Below are positions 50,029 through 59,280 of a stretch of DNA of 64,000 nucleotides, in pieces. The DNA lies in contig NZ_JBBOUI010000001.1 of the NCBI RefSeq assembly GCF_038005985.1, positions 169,501-233,500 of the forward strand, written 5' to 3'. Position 1 is the stretch's first letter; each line of letters starts with the position of its first letter. The notes below the pieces were generated by a model, which ran no database searches, was not told the origin of the DNA, and saw nothing but the letters and a program-made list of their open reading frames with translations. The stretch is from Solibacillus sp. FSL R7-0682 (GTDB taxonomy: Bacteria > Bacillota > Bacilli > Bacillales_A > Planococcaceae). The translations under genes and the position numbers were made by a program.

Positions 50029-51765
50029 CTATTGATGCAAGGCACCAGATTGTAATCTGTACATTAATTCATATTTGCCGCCAAGAGCAACAAGTTCATC
50101 GTGTGTTCCTTGTTCAACAATTTCGCCACGATCTAAAACTAAAATTTTATCTGCATTTTTAATAGTAGATAGTCGGTGGGCAATAATAAATGTTGTACGA
50201 CCTTGCTTTAATACATCCATCGCATGCTGAATGATTTCCTCTGTTTCTGAATCTATATTTGATGTAGCTTCGTCTAAAATCAAGATTGCTGGGTCAAAGG
50301 CTAATGCACGTGCAAACGAAATTAATTGGCGCTGACCAGAGGATAGGGTACTACCTTTTTCAATGACTGGTTCATCGATTCCGTTTTCAAATTTCGCTAA
50401 TACACGGTCTCCCCCAACTGCTTCTAATGCTTTTTCGACTGCCTCTCTTGAAATACGTGCATCATTTAAGCTGACATTTGTTGCAATTGTCCCTGTAAAT
50501 AGGTAAGGATCTTGTAAAACAATACCCATATGTTCGCGAATTGCTTGGCGAGAAAGCTTTGTAATGTCCTGACCATCAATGATAATACGTCCTTTTTGAG
50601 GGTCATAGAAGCGGAATAGTAAATTCATAATCGAGCTTTTCCCAGAGCCAGTATGACCAACGAGCGCAACGGTTTCACCTTGTTTTGCTTCAAAGTTAAT
50701 GTTTTTTAATACGTATTCGTCGTTCTTATAAGCAAAAGAAACATGATCAAATACAACATTCCCTTTATAGCGTGAAACACGCTCTTCACTTACTTTTTCA
50801 CCTGTTTGATCTAGTAACTCAAATACACGTGATCCTGCAACAAGTGAACGTTCCAGCTGTGAGAACTGGTTCACTAAGTTTGTAATCGGGTTGAAAAGTC
50901 TCGTAATATAATCAACGAAGGCGTACAAAGTACCTGCTGATACAGCTTCTGGTAATGTCATGGACTGTGTACCAAAGTAAAATACAAATACACCAAACAT
51001 CCCTAATCGTAAAATGTTAACTAAGTTATGTGACGTCGCAGAATCTAAAATAAGCAATTTACGATTATAGTCATAATGCTCATTATTCAGCTCGTCAAAT
51101 TCATGCTTCATCTGATCTTCGCGTCGGAATGCTTGAATAATTGTCATTCCATTGATGGATTCATTTATCATCGCGTTAATGTCGGCGATTTTTGTACGAA
51201 TGACATGATTGTATTGGGACGCATACTTACGGTATAAAATCATCCATAAATAAACGATGGGCATTAATATTAATGCAAATAAAGCCATCTTCCAATTCAA
51301 AATAAACAATGCAATATATACGCCGCCAATTGTGATGAAGCTATTCGCAAATTGAGAAAGAACAGTAACGTATAAGTTACGAATGGCTTCAGTATCGTTT
51401 GTGACACGGGCTACAATTTTCCCGGCTGGCAAATTATCGAAGTATTCGATGGGTAATGTTTGGATATGTCCGAATACATCTTTACGCAGTTGCTGAATGA
51501 CATGGTTGGCCCCGCGCTGTAAGTATATATTCATTAAATAACGAAATACCGCAGTTAAAACTGAAAGCAGGAAGAAGATTGCTAGTAGTATCGCAATTGG
51601 CTCAACCTGTAAATTGCCTGGCGTCATGTAATGGTCGATAATATATTTTGCTATAAACGGTCCTGCGATATCGGTCGCAACACCAAGTGTTAATAAAAAT
51701 AAACCAATTAATATCGGTTTTTTAAATTTTAAAGCGTATAAATACAGTCGTTTAGATGTACTCAT
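50029..51765 (-). CDS. ABC multidrug exporter half-transporter, second gene
   Basis: 578 residues: six membrane segments (1-300) and a nucleotide-binding domain. Walker A VGHTGSGKSSIMNLL, Q-loop VLQDPYLF, signature TLSSGQRQLISFARAL, Walker B AILILDEATSNID with catalytic Glu, H-loop IIAHRLSTI. The signature has SSGQ in place of SGGQ. Partner of the gene at 51762, whose stop overlaps its ATG (ATGA), so a heterodimer like BmrCD/YheHI or LmrCD is likely. Confidence 0.93.
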   Translation of the reverse strand: MSTSKRLYLYALKFKKPILIGLFLLTLGVATDIAGPFIAKYIIDHYMTPGNLQVEPIAILLAIFFLLSVLTAVFRYLMNIYLQRGANHVIQQLRKDVFGHIQTLPIEYFDNLPAGKIVARVTNDTEAIRNLYVTVLSQFANSFITIGGVYIALFILNWKMALFALILMPIVYLWMILYRKYASQYNHVIRTKIADINAMINESINGMTIIQAFRREDQMKHEFDELNNEHYDYNRKLLILDSATSHNLVNILRLGMFGVFVFYFGTQSMTLPEAVSAGTLYAFVDYITRLFNPITNLVNQFSQLERSLVAGSRVFELLDQTGEKVSEERVSRYKGNVVFDHVSFAYKNDEYVLKNINFEAKQGETVALVGHTGSGKSSIMNLLFRFYDPQKGRIIIDGQDITKLSRQAIREHMGIVLQDPYLFTGTIATNVSLNDARISREAVEKALEAVGGDRVLAKFENGIDEPVIEKGSTLSSGQRQLISFARALAFDPAILILDEATSNIDSETEEIIQHAMDVLKQGRTTFIIAHRLSTIKNADKILVLDRGEIVEQGTHDELVALGGKYELMYRLQSGALHQ

Positions 51766-53504
51766 TCGCTCACCTCCTCTAGTTGCTGGCGGTCAAATTG
51801 CTCTTTGTACCAACCACCTAAGTGGAGAAGCTCTTCATGGGTACCACGTTCGACAATGAAGCCGTCATCTAATACGATAATTTCATCGGCATGTTGAATA
51901 CCAGATAAGCGGTGAGTAGAGATAATTGTTGTTTTCCCAGCACGCTCAGTTTGTATGTTTTCGATAATTTTTGATTCTGTTTTTGCATCGACTGCAGATA
52001 GCGAGTCATCTAAAATTAAAATTTCTGGATCTTTTATAAGGGCACGTGCAATCGATACACGTTGCTTTTGCCCACCTGATAGAGAAACTCCTTTTTCACC
52101 AACAAGTGTTTCAATCCCAAGTGGTAAATTTTTTAAATCTTTTTCGAAGTAGGCAAGGCGTATTGCTTCCTCAATATCTGCTGTAGTTGCGTCCTCTTTA
52201 CCAAATAAAATATTTTCACGGATGGTTCTTGAAAACAGTGTATGATCCTGTGGTACATAACCAATCCAGTCTAATATTTGCTCCTTCGTCATTTGGGCAA
52301 GGTCTGTATCATTAATTACAATTTGTCCATTGCCAAGTGGGTATTCTCGTAATAATTGACGAATGAATGTTGTTTTCCCGGCGCCCGTTTTCCCAACGAT
52401 CCCAAGTGTTTGCCCTTTTTGCAGATTAAGTGAAATCTGCTGTAAGTTTTTCATTTGAGACAGAGGGTATTGGAACGTGAACTCTGAAAACCCAATTGAA
52501 TTTGGAATAGTATGTTTTGTTGGAGAAGCAGGATTTTGAACATCAGCTTCATATTCTAATGTTTCCTGAACACGGTCGAGTGAGGCACTACCTTGTTGCA
52601 TGACATTGATTAATTCACCAATTGCGAACATTGGCCATATCGCTAAACCTAAATACACATTAAAGGATACAAGCTGCCCAACCGTTAATTCATTATTTGA
52701 AACAAGGAAAGCCCCGTAACCAAGTGCAATCACATAACAAATACCTGTTCCGATTTTCGTAATCGGCATAAATAAACCGTTAATATAGGCGACTTGCATG
52801 TTTTTTGCGAAGATGTTTTCACTCATACCTTCGAAGCGGTCTTCATCTTTTTTCTCCTGTACATAGGCGCGAATTACGCGTGTACCTGCAATCGATTCAA
52901 GCACGCTATCGTTCATTTCACCAAAGGCGTTCTGCGCTGTCATATAGCGTTCATGCACAATTTTACCTAAATATTGAATGATAATGGCCATAATCGGGAT
53001 AGGGAGCATTGCAAAAAATGTGAGTTTCCATGAGATGAAGAATCCCATCGCTAAAATGATCAGTGCCATAAAAACCGTTGAGTCAATTAAAGTCATAATC
53101 CCAAAACCGGCTGTTAATGTCACAGAGTTTAAATCATTTGTCGCTTTTGCCATTAAGTCACCTGTACGATTTTTTTCATAAAACGTCGGTGTCATTTTCA
53201 AAAATTGGTGCATTAATTTTTTTCGTAAAATTCGGTCGAGTGCTATCGAACCGCCAAATAATTGATATTGCCAGAAGAAGTTAAGTACATAGCTGCTAAT
53301 TGCTGCTATAAGGATGAATCCAACATACTTCCAAAGTTGACTACTTGTCATGTCACCGTTTGTCATTACATCGATGGCTTCACCAAGAATCCATGGCGGT
53401 AACACTTCAATAATGCTGGCAATCATGAGCAGCGTAATCGCAATCGTATATTGTTTTCGATACTCTTTAAAAAACCATTTTAATTTCACAAATACATTAA
53501 ACAT
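51762..53504 (-). CDS. ABC multidrug exporter half-transporter, first gene
   Basis: 580 residues: transmembrane domain (1-320) and nucleotide-binding domain with Walker A VGKTGAGKTTFIRQ, signature SLSGGQKQRVSIARAL, and Walker B EILILDDSLSAVD. The residue after Walker B is Asp, not Glu: a degenerate catalytic site, as in BmrC-like partners of heterodimeric exporters. H-loop ISTHRLSGI present. ATG with AGAAGGTTG. Preceded by the leader-peptide and terminator region. Confidence 0.93.
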   Translation of the reverse strand: MFNVFVKLKWFFKEYRKQYTIAITLLMIASIIEVLPPWILGEAIDVMTNGDMTSSQLWKYVGFILIAAISSYVLNFFWQYQLFGGSIALDRILRKKLMHQFLKMTPTFYEKNRTGDLMAKATNDLNSVTLTAGFGIMTLIDSTVFMALIILAMGFFISWKLTFFAMLPIPIMAIIIQYLGKIVHERYMTAQNAFGEMNDSVLESIAGTRVIRAYVQEKKDEDRFEGMSENIFAKNMQVAYINGLFMPITKIGTGICYVIALGYGAFLVSNNELTVGQLVSFNVYLGLAIWPMFAIGELINVMQQGSASLDRVQETLEYEADVQNPASPTKHTIPNSIGFSEFTFQYPLSQMKNLQQISLNLQKGQTLGIVGKTGAGKTTFIRQLLREYPLGNGQIVINDTDLAQMTKEQILDWIGYVPQDHTLFSRTIRENILFGKEDATTADIEEAIRLAYFEKDLKNLPLGIETLVGEKGVSLSGGQKQRVSIARALIKDPEILILDDSLSAVDAKTESKIIENIQTERAGKTTIISTHRLSGIQHADEIIVLDDGFIVERGTHEELLHLGGWYKEQFDRQQLEEVSE

Positions 53505-53539
53505 AAATCAACCTTCTTTCTCTCTTTGTGTTGCGTTTA

Positions 53540-53596
53540 CTACCCATCATCGTATCGATCGTTTCTTAATAGTTTTCGTTGCATGAAATTTAACAT
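53540..53596 (-). CDS. 18-residue leader peptide 2 of the ABC operon
   Basis: MLNFMQRKLLRNDRYDDG, with TAGGAGGG and CTTGAAT before its ATG, almost the same context as leader peptide 1. Ends 35 bases before the first ABC gene. Probably translated; likely regulatory. Confidence 0.55.
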   Translation of the reverse strand: MLNFMQRKLLRNDRYDDG

Positions 53597-53675
53597 ATTC
53601 AAGCCCTCCTAATTAGTTATCCACTAAAATACGGTGTTTTTTAATGTCGAATATGGAAATTTCTACATATCGACC

Positions 53676-53713
53676 AAAAAAAAGACACCCATCCGATTTT
53701 TCGAAAAGGTGTC
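53676..53713 (-). terminator. attenuator terminator of the ABC operon
   Basis: Minus-strand GACACC (53713-53708) and GGTGTC (53689-53684), then nine T. It lies between leader peptide 1 and leader peptide 2. A competing pairing TTTTTCG (53724-53718) with CGAAAAA (53703-53697) would open it. Confidence 0.78.
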
Positions 53714-53726
53714 ATAACGAAAAAGG

Positions 53727-53750
53727 GCACAGGTACATCCATACCTGAGC
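53727..53750 (-). promoter_or_regulatory. leader hairpin before the attenuator terminator
   Basis: Minus-strand GCTCAGGTA (53750-53742) pairs with TACCTGTGC (53735-53727), one mismatch. It follows the stop codon of leader peptide 1 by eight bases. Confidence 0.6.
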
Positions 53751-53757
53751 TCAATTT

Positions 53758-53856
53758 TTAATCACGCGCATGTGCATAAATTAAAAAAGTATCTAGGCAA
53801 GGATAATATGATGTTGTTTTTGATTGAATGGGTTTTTTTAAAATTACGTTCATCAT
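53758..53856 (-). CDS. 32-residue leader peptide 1 of the ABC operon (BmrB-like role)
   Basis: Starts with two ATG codons after AAAGGAGG; begins MMNVILKKPIQSKTTSYYPC and ends in AHARD. The ORF is followed by a hairpin and an intrinsic terminator before the ABC genes. In Bacillus subtilis the leader peptide BmrB controls bmrCD by ribosome-mediated attenuation in response to translation inhibitors; the layout is the same, though I cannot claim sequence homology. Confidence 0.6.
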   Translation of the reverse strand: MMNVILKKPIQSKTTSYYPCLDTFLIYAHARD

Positions 53857-54059
53857 ATTCAAAGCCTCCTTTACATTTTTAATTTATTTAGTGTTCCTTA
53901 ATATTAGTGGAGTGAATTATTGTTGTCAATGTTTTTTGAAAATATTTTATATTCTGGTTAAATTATTATTGCTGAGAAGCTCGGGGTCGATCTTTGCCAA
54001 TATTTACTGATATCTAAAAATATGGTACATTTTTGTGGATTAAAAGGAGATGAACTAAA

Positions 54060-54629
54060 GTGGGGAAATTAGTAGTTATTACAGGTTTAGATGGTAGTGG
54101 GACAAGCACTGTTGCTGACCAATTACATTGTGAAGACGCAGGTTCTTCATTATTAAAATCACCACCATACCCGTTTTCATCAAATCGCCATGATATCGAT
54201 GAAAAGTTATTCCATCAATCACCGACGGCACATTATTTATATTATTTAGCATCGAATGTTCATTTAACTGAAGTCATTAATCAAAAAATGGCCGAGCATG
54301 ATAACAATATTTATTGTATCCGTCATTTTATTGACACAGTTGTATCCCATCGTGCGAAAGGCGTAAATGTACGCTATGAATATGAAACAGATTTGTATTC
54401 TATCCGTCAACCAGATTATATTTTTTATTTGGATGTAGAAGAAGGAGAACGCCAGCTTCGATTAGATGCTCGTGGCCGCGGATTTTTAGATGATCAATTA
54501 AATGATGAGGCATTACGCCAGCGCTTTTTAGAAGAATTTAATGCATTAGAAGGCGAATTTATACGTGTTCAAACAACTAACCGTGAGCTAGAAGAAATTA
54601 TCACAGAAATTCAAAGCTATATTAAATAA
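54060..54629 (+). CDS. thymidylate/deoxynucleoside kinase-like protein with altered Walker A
   Basis: 189 residues. The N-terminal VVITGLDGSGTSTVADQLH matches the P-loop of Tmk/dNK kinases, except that the invariant Lys is Thr (GSGTST rather than GSGKST). IRHFIDTVVSHRA resembles the DR(Y/F/H) region, and LDARGRGF resembles the lid. GTG start ten bases after AAAAGGAG. It could be a kinase using an atypical loop or a non-catalytic relative. Not clustered with dna genes. Confidence 0.7.
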   Translation: MGKLVVITGLDGSGTSTVADQLHCEDAGSSLLKSPPYPFSSNRHDIDEKLFHQSPTAHYLYYLASNVHLTEVINQKMAEHDNNIYCIRHFIDTVVSHRAKGVNVRYEYETDLYSIRQPDYIFYLDVEEGERQLRLDARGRGFLDDQLNDEALRQRFLEEFNALEGEFIRVQTTNRELEEIITEIQSYIK

Positions 54630-54634
54630 ATCTT

Positions 54635-54675
54635 AAAGTCTTCCATTTACTTTTTGTAGAGGGAAGACTTTTTGT
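54635..54675 (+). terminator. terminator
   Basis: AAAGTCTTCC (54635-54644) with GGAAGACTTT (54662-54671), then TTTG. Confidence 0.82.
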
Positions 54676-54743
54676 TTGATAATTTGAAATCTTGCGCCTG
54701 ATTCGGTATCGTTAGATTAACATAATAAAAGGAGCTGATTTGA

Positions 54744-55214
54744 ATGAAAAAATTACTGCTATTCGTTTTATTAAGTGTGATGACCCTTGCTGCTTGCGGG
54801 ACTACAGAAGAAAATCCTTCCCCAACAACTGAAGGGAATGCAAAAGAAGAGACTATTATTTTATATAAATCTGATGCCAATGCTGAGTATACAATGCCTT
54901 TTGAAGAGACATATGACGGCAAGTCAGATTTAGTACCGTTTATCTATTCAAAAGTAAATGAACATGATGTTGTATTGCTAGATTATACATTGGAAAATAA
55001 TGATACGAGTTTAGTATTAAATTTAGGGGACGATGTGTATACGATCCAAGGTTCAGCAGGTGCTGCCATGTTTGTTGAAACATTAGCTCGTTCTTATTTT
55101 GAAAATATGCCAGAAATTAAAGAAATAACGTTCATTCATAAAGGCTCATATGAATCTATTTTAGACCATATGGATATCGGAGAACCATATTCTCGTGAGA
55201 AATTTGATATGTAG
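54744..55214 (+). CDS. lipoprotein, unknown function
   Basis: 156 residues; signal peptide with lipobox TLAAC (about Cys19), a Thr/Glu/Pro-rich linker, and a domain of about 120 residues (ETIILYKSDANAEYTMPFEE ... DDVYTIQGSAGAAMFVETLA). This resembles the single GerMN/sporulation-type domain only vaguely, so I leave it unnamed. ATG with AAAGGAG. 18 bases before the amidohydrolase, possibly cotranscribed. Confidence 0.7.
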   Translation: MKKLLLFVLLSVMTLAACGTTEENPSPTTEGNAKEETIILYKSDANAEYTMPFEETYDGKSDLVPFIYSKVNEHDVVLLDYTLENNDTSLVLNLGDDVYTIQGSAGAAMFVETLARSYFENMPEIKEITFIHKGSYESILDHMDIGEPYSREKFDM

Positions 55215-55232
55215 CAAAGGGGATACTAGACG

Positions 55233-56813
55233 ATGACACAATTATGGACGAACGGTACAATTTATACGATGGAAAATGAAATGGAAACAGTAAACGCGGT
55301 TCTTGTAAATAACGGGAAAATTCAAGCGGTTGGCTCATTTGAAGAGCTTCAGCCGCTTGCAGAAGAAATTATCGATTTACAAGGAGCAACGATGTATCCA
55401 GGCTTTGTAGATAGTCATTTACATATGATTGGACATGGGGCAAAGCTACAAAGATTAGATTTGACAACTGTAAAAAGCGCAGATGAATTACTTCGCGTTG
55501 TGGGAGAAGTAGCTGCTACGTTAAAGCCTGGTGAGTGGCTAATTGGCGAAGGTTGGAATGAAAATCAATTCACCGATAGTCGTATTCCGACGAGAAATGA
55601 ATTGGACGCACAATCAACGAATCCAATTTTATTAAATCGTGTTTGTCACCATGTCGTGTTAGTCAATTCGGCTGCGCTAGCTATAGGAAATGTTACGAAT
55701 GATACGATAGATCCAGAAGGTGGAAAAATAGGGCGAGATCCAAATGGCGATTTAAATGGCTTACTTTATGAACAGGCAACGGAGTTAGTGGCTTCTGCCC
55801 TAAATAAAGAAAGTGAAGAATACATTCAATTACTTGAGAAATCATTAACGTTGGCAGTGGAAGACATGCTAAGTCATGGGTTAACAGGTGGCCATACCGA
55901 GGAAATGAGTTATTTTGGTGCATACTCACTTCCGCTATCGACATACAACCGTGTCATCGGAGAAAAGCAAAACTTCCGGGTTAACTTACTCCGTCATCAC
56001 CATGTGTTTAAAGAAATGATGGAGCAGGAAGCACATTTTGAAGGCCCGTTTGTAGAACCGGGGGCAATGAAGATTTTTGCAGACGGATCATATGGTGGTT
56101 CAACAGCAGCGCTTCTCGAACCTTATGCAAATGAAGAGGGTAATTATGGAATGTTAATACATTCAAATGAACAGATGGAACAACTGGTTCAACTCGCAAG
56201 AAAGTATAATGAAGCAGTTGCCATCCATTTAATTGGAGATGCAGGTGTAGAGCAAGTGCTAAATTGTATAGAAAAATACCCTGTCCCAGAAGGGAAGCGC
56301 GATCGACTAATTCACTGTTGCTTAGTGACGGAAACTCAATTAGAACGTATTAAAAAGCTACCAGTCATATTAGATTTACAACCAGCGTTTGTACCATCAG
56401 ATTTCCCATGGGTACTCGAAAAGTTAGGTGAGAATCGTAGCGGATATTTGTATGCATGGAAAACATTCATGGATGAAGGACTAATGTGCGCGGCGGGAAC
56501 AGATGCCCCGATTGAAGCAATAAGTCCATTACAAAATATTTATGCTGCAGTAGAGCGCAAAAAAAGCAATGCGACGCATGATGGCTATATCCAATCGGAA
56601 AAGCTAACTCGCTTTGAAGCAATAAGGATGTATACTGTCGGGAGTGCACAGGCTATCTGTAAGGAGCATGAACGCGGTTTAATTAAGGCAGGATTTGATG
56701 CGGATTTTTCTATTTTTGATCAGGATTTATTACAAGGAACTTCAGAGCAAATGCTTCAAGCAAAGGTGCTAAAAACTGTTGTAGCAGGAAAAATTGTCTT
56801 TGAAAGAAAATAA
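55233..56813 (+). CDS. YtcJ-like metal-dependent amidohydrolase
   Basis: 526 residues of the amidohydrolase superfamily (amidohydrolase_3). Metal-binding HxH in VDSHLHMIGHG (about residues 63-73), later AIHLIGDAGVEQ, and the final Asp in AAGTDAPIEAISPL. Length fits YtcJ/NfdA-like enzymes that hydrolyse N-acyl or formamide-type bonds. Substrate unknown. ATG with AAAGGGGA. Ends at a terminator. Confidence 0.88.
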   Translation: MTQLWTNGTIYTMENEMETVNAVLVNNGKIQAVGSFEELQPLAEEIIDLQGATMYPGFVDSHLHMIGHGAKLQRLDLTTVKSADELLRVVGEVAATLKPGEWLIGEGWNENQFTDSRIPTRNELDAQSTNPILLNRVCHHVVLVNSAALAIGNVTNDTIDPEGGKIGRDPNGDLNGLLYEQATELVASALNKESEEYIQLLEKSLTLAVEDMLSHGLTGGHTEEMSYFGAYSLPLSTYNRVIGEKQNFRVNLLRHHHVFKEMMEQEAHFEGPFVEPGAMKIFADGSYGGSTAALLEPYANEEGNYGMLIHSNEQMEQLVQLARKYNEAVAIHLIGDAGVEQVLNCIEKYPVPEGKRDRLIHCCLVTETQLERIKKLPVILDLQPAFVPSDFPWVLEKLGENRSGYLYAWKTFMDEGLMCAAGTDAPIEAISPLQNIYAAVERKKSNATHDGYIQSEKLTRFEAIRMYTVGSAQAICKEHERGLIKAGFDADFSIFDQDLLQGTSEQMLQAKVLKTVVAGKIVFERK

Positions 56814-56818
56814 CTATT

Positions 56819-56852
56819 AAAAAGAATCACAAATTAATGGTGATTCTTTTTT
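56819..56852 (+). terminator. terminator
   Basis: AAAGAATCAC (56821-56830) with GTGATTCTTT (56840-56849), then TTTAC. Confidence 0.87.
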
Positions 56853-56993
56853 ACTTTAGGAAGATCAATAGAAAAAGGAATAAATACCAAGTAAACAGAT
56901 TACTATTATAAGAAAAATATTGCATTCTGATTCAGGACACGTTACGATATAAAAAACTGAAAATTCAGTTTTATAGTGGAGGAGGGTTAAAAG

Positions 56994-58589
56994 ATGAAAG
57001 CAAACCGTTTATGGCTCGTATTCGTATTTTCACTTATTTTCTTATTAGTCGCGTGTAGTAATGAGGGGGAAGATGCATCATCAGAAGGTGCAAGTAAAAA
57101 AACAAATTCAGAAGCAGTCGTACAGGGAGGAGAATTAATCATTGAAGTATTATCAGAGGCGGTTGAGTTAGATCCACATGGTTCAAATGATGTCCCCTCT
57201 TCCAATGTTCAACGTAATATTTTTGAGACGCTTGTTGTTAGAAACTTCGAAACGGGTGACATTGAACCATTATTAGCACAATCATGGGAATATGTTGATG
57301 AATTAACATTACAATTAAAACTACGTGAAGGCGTAAAATTCCATGATGGTACAGACTTCAACGCTGAGGCAGTAAAAATTAATTTAGACCGTTTACTTGA
57401 TCCAGCTATTGCTTCACCACGTTTATCTAATTTTGAGCCAGTTAAGGAAGTTGTCGTAGTAGATGAATATACTGTACAAATTAAAACGGAACAACCATAT
57501 GGTCCGTTATTATTTGCTTTAACACACCCAGGTGGAAATATAATTAGCCCGGCTGTTATTGCAGAAGACTATAAGCGTATGGAAAGTGGTGGAGAAGCTC
57601 GTGCGTATGTCAATGAAAACCCAATTGGCACTGGTTTCTTAAAGTTAGATAAATGGACATCTGGTCAGGAAATTCGCTTAGTTAAAAATACAGAGTACTG
57701 GGGTGAGCAAGTAGCATATGATTTAGCAGTTTTTAAAACTGTGCCTGAAAGTCAAACGCGTGCTGCAGACTTAGAAGCAGGATACGCCCATATAATTGAT
57801 CCTGTTCAACCAACTGAGGTACCACTTGTAGAAGGATTTGCTCAAGTAATTAAACAGCCATCTGTATCGATTTCCTATGTTGGATTTAATACAGAAAAAG
57901 CACCATATGATAACGTAAAGGTGCGTCAAGCAATTGCAAAGGCTTTAGATCGTGAGGCCATTATTCAAGGGGTTTATGATGGATTTGGTGTCGCAGCATT
58001 TGGTCCATTATCACCAATGGTTTGGGGACACACAGAGGATATAACGAAGCAGGATACAAATATAGAAGAAGCTAAAAAACTATTAGAAGAAGCAGGATTG
58101 AAAGAAGGCTTCAAAACGGCAATTTGGACAAATGACAATCCTCAGCGTCAACAAATTGCGGTAATATTACAAGAAACATTAAAACAATTAAACATTGAAG
58201 TTTCAATTGAAGTGCTAGAGTGGGGCGCATACTTAGAGAAAACATCTAAAAATGAGCATGATATGTTCATATTAGGGTGGGCACCTTCGACAGGTGATGC
58301 GGATGGGGCATTGTATCCATTATTCCATTCATCAGATATTGGCAACAACAACCGTACTCGCTTTAATAATTCAGAATTAGATAAATTACTGGAGGCTGGT
58401 CGTGTTGAAACGGATGATGCAACACGTATGGGTATTTACAAAGAAGCACAGGAAATTATTACTAAACAAGCACCAGCAGCATTCGTTCACCACCAAGCTT
58501 ATTTAACAGGCTATGCAAATAACATCTCTGGCTTTTCAGTAGATGCAACGGGAATTTACCAAATTCAAAAAGTGAAAATTACACAATAG
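56994..58589 (+). CDS. peptide/nickel-type ABC substrate-binding lipoprotein (family 5)
   Basis: 531 residues. Signal peptide with lipobox LLVAC, then an SBP_bac_5 fold: IEVLSEAVELDPHGSNDVPS, LREGVKFHDGTDFNAEAVK, TGFLKLDKWTSGQEIRLVKN and VRQAIAKALDREAIIQGVYD. Binds an oligopeptide, glutathione or a metal complex outside the cell. No permease or ATPase is encoded beside it, so it must serve a transporter elsewhere. ATG with GGAGGAGGG. Confidence 0.9.
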   Translation: MKANRLWLVFVFSLIFLLVACSNEGEDASSEGASKKTNSEAVVQGGELIIEVLSEAVELDPHGSNDVPSSNVQRNIFETLVVRNFETGDIEPLLAQSWEYVDELTLQLKLREGVKFHDGTDFNAEAVKINLDRLLDPAIASPRLSNFEPVKEVVVVDEYTVQIKTEQPYGPLLFALTHPGGNIISPAVIAEDYKRMESGGEARAYVNENPIGTGFLKLDKWTSGQEIRLVKNTEYWGEQVAYDLAVFKTVPESQTRAADLEAGYAHIIDPVQPTEVPLVEGFAQVIKQPSVSISYVGFNTEKAPYDNVKVRQAIAKALDREAIIQGVYDGFGVAAFGPLSPMVWGHTEDITKQDTNIEEAKKLLEEAGLKEGFKTAIWTNDNPQRQQIAVILQETLKQLNIEVSIEVLEWGAYLEKTSKNEHDMFILGWAPSTGDADGALYPLFHSSDIGNNNRTRFNNSELDKLLEAGRVETDDATRMGIYKEAQEIITKQAPAAFVHHQAYLTGYANNISGFSVDATGIYQIQKVKITQ

Positions 58590-58596
58590 TTAATTC

Positions 58597-58646
58597 AAAG
58601 CGCTACTTGCAATTGTTCATAGACAGTTGTGAGCGGCGCTTTTTTC
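58597..58646 (+). terminator. terminator
   Basis: AAAGCGC (58597-58603) with GCGCTTT (58636-58642) plus an inner weaker pairing, followed by TTTTC. Confidence 0.72.
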
Positions 58647-58687
58647 TGCCATTTTGTATACTGAAACTATAGAGAGGGTGACAGCCA

Positions 58688-59203
58688 ATGGAAATGTAGC
58701 CAATTCAAAACGTCCTACCACCGATTGTTGATGACGAGACGAAAGTATTAATCATCGGGTCAATGCCAGGGAAACAATCGTTAGATAAACAACAATATTA
58801 CGGTAACCCACGCAATCATTTTTGGCCAATAATAGGACAGCTCTTAAATGTAACAATTCCAGAGCAGTACGAACAGAAAATAGAGTTATTACGTATCCGA
58901 AAAATTGGACTGTGGGATTCTATTCAAAGTTGTGAGCGACAAGGCAGCCTAGATGCAACGATAAAAAATGAAATCCCCAATGATTTTGAATGGCTTTTTC
59001 AGCAATATCCACAAATCCAGCTTGTACTATTTAATGGTGGAAAAAGCTTCAATGTGTTTAAGAAACATATTGGTTTATCAATACTTAATGGGAGAGAGTT
59101 TGAAAAAATGCCATCCACTAGCCCAATTCCAGGGAAAAATATTAAATCATTTGAGGAAAAGGTTGCCGCATGGCGTATCCTTAAGCACGCACTAGACGAG
59201 TAA
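58688..59203 (+). pseudogene. Mug/hypoxanthine-DNA glycosylase-like gene with amber codon 4
   Basis: The ATG at 58688 has GAGAGG ten bases upstream, but codon 4 is TAG (58697-58699). The frame then runs open, reading LPPIVDDETKVLIIGSMPGK and YYGNPRNHFWPIIGQLL, to 59203. This is the uracil/hypoxanthine-DNA glycosylase fold; the early GSMPG and NPRNHFWP form the active site. Only ATG 58763 remains downstream, and starting there would remove strand 1 and split the GSMPG motif. So the gene is probably inactivated, or depends on suppression or a non-standard start. Confidence 0.75.
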
Positions 59204-59280
59204 AATTTGTAAGCATTCCTATAGCCTGTACAAATAGAGTTCGGTATGATAGTAGTAAAGAGATAAAAGGAGATGGATAT

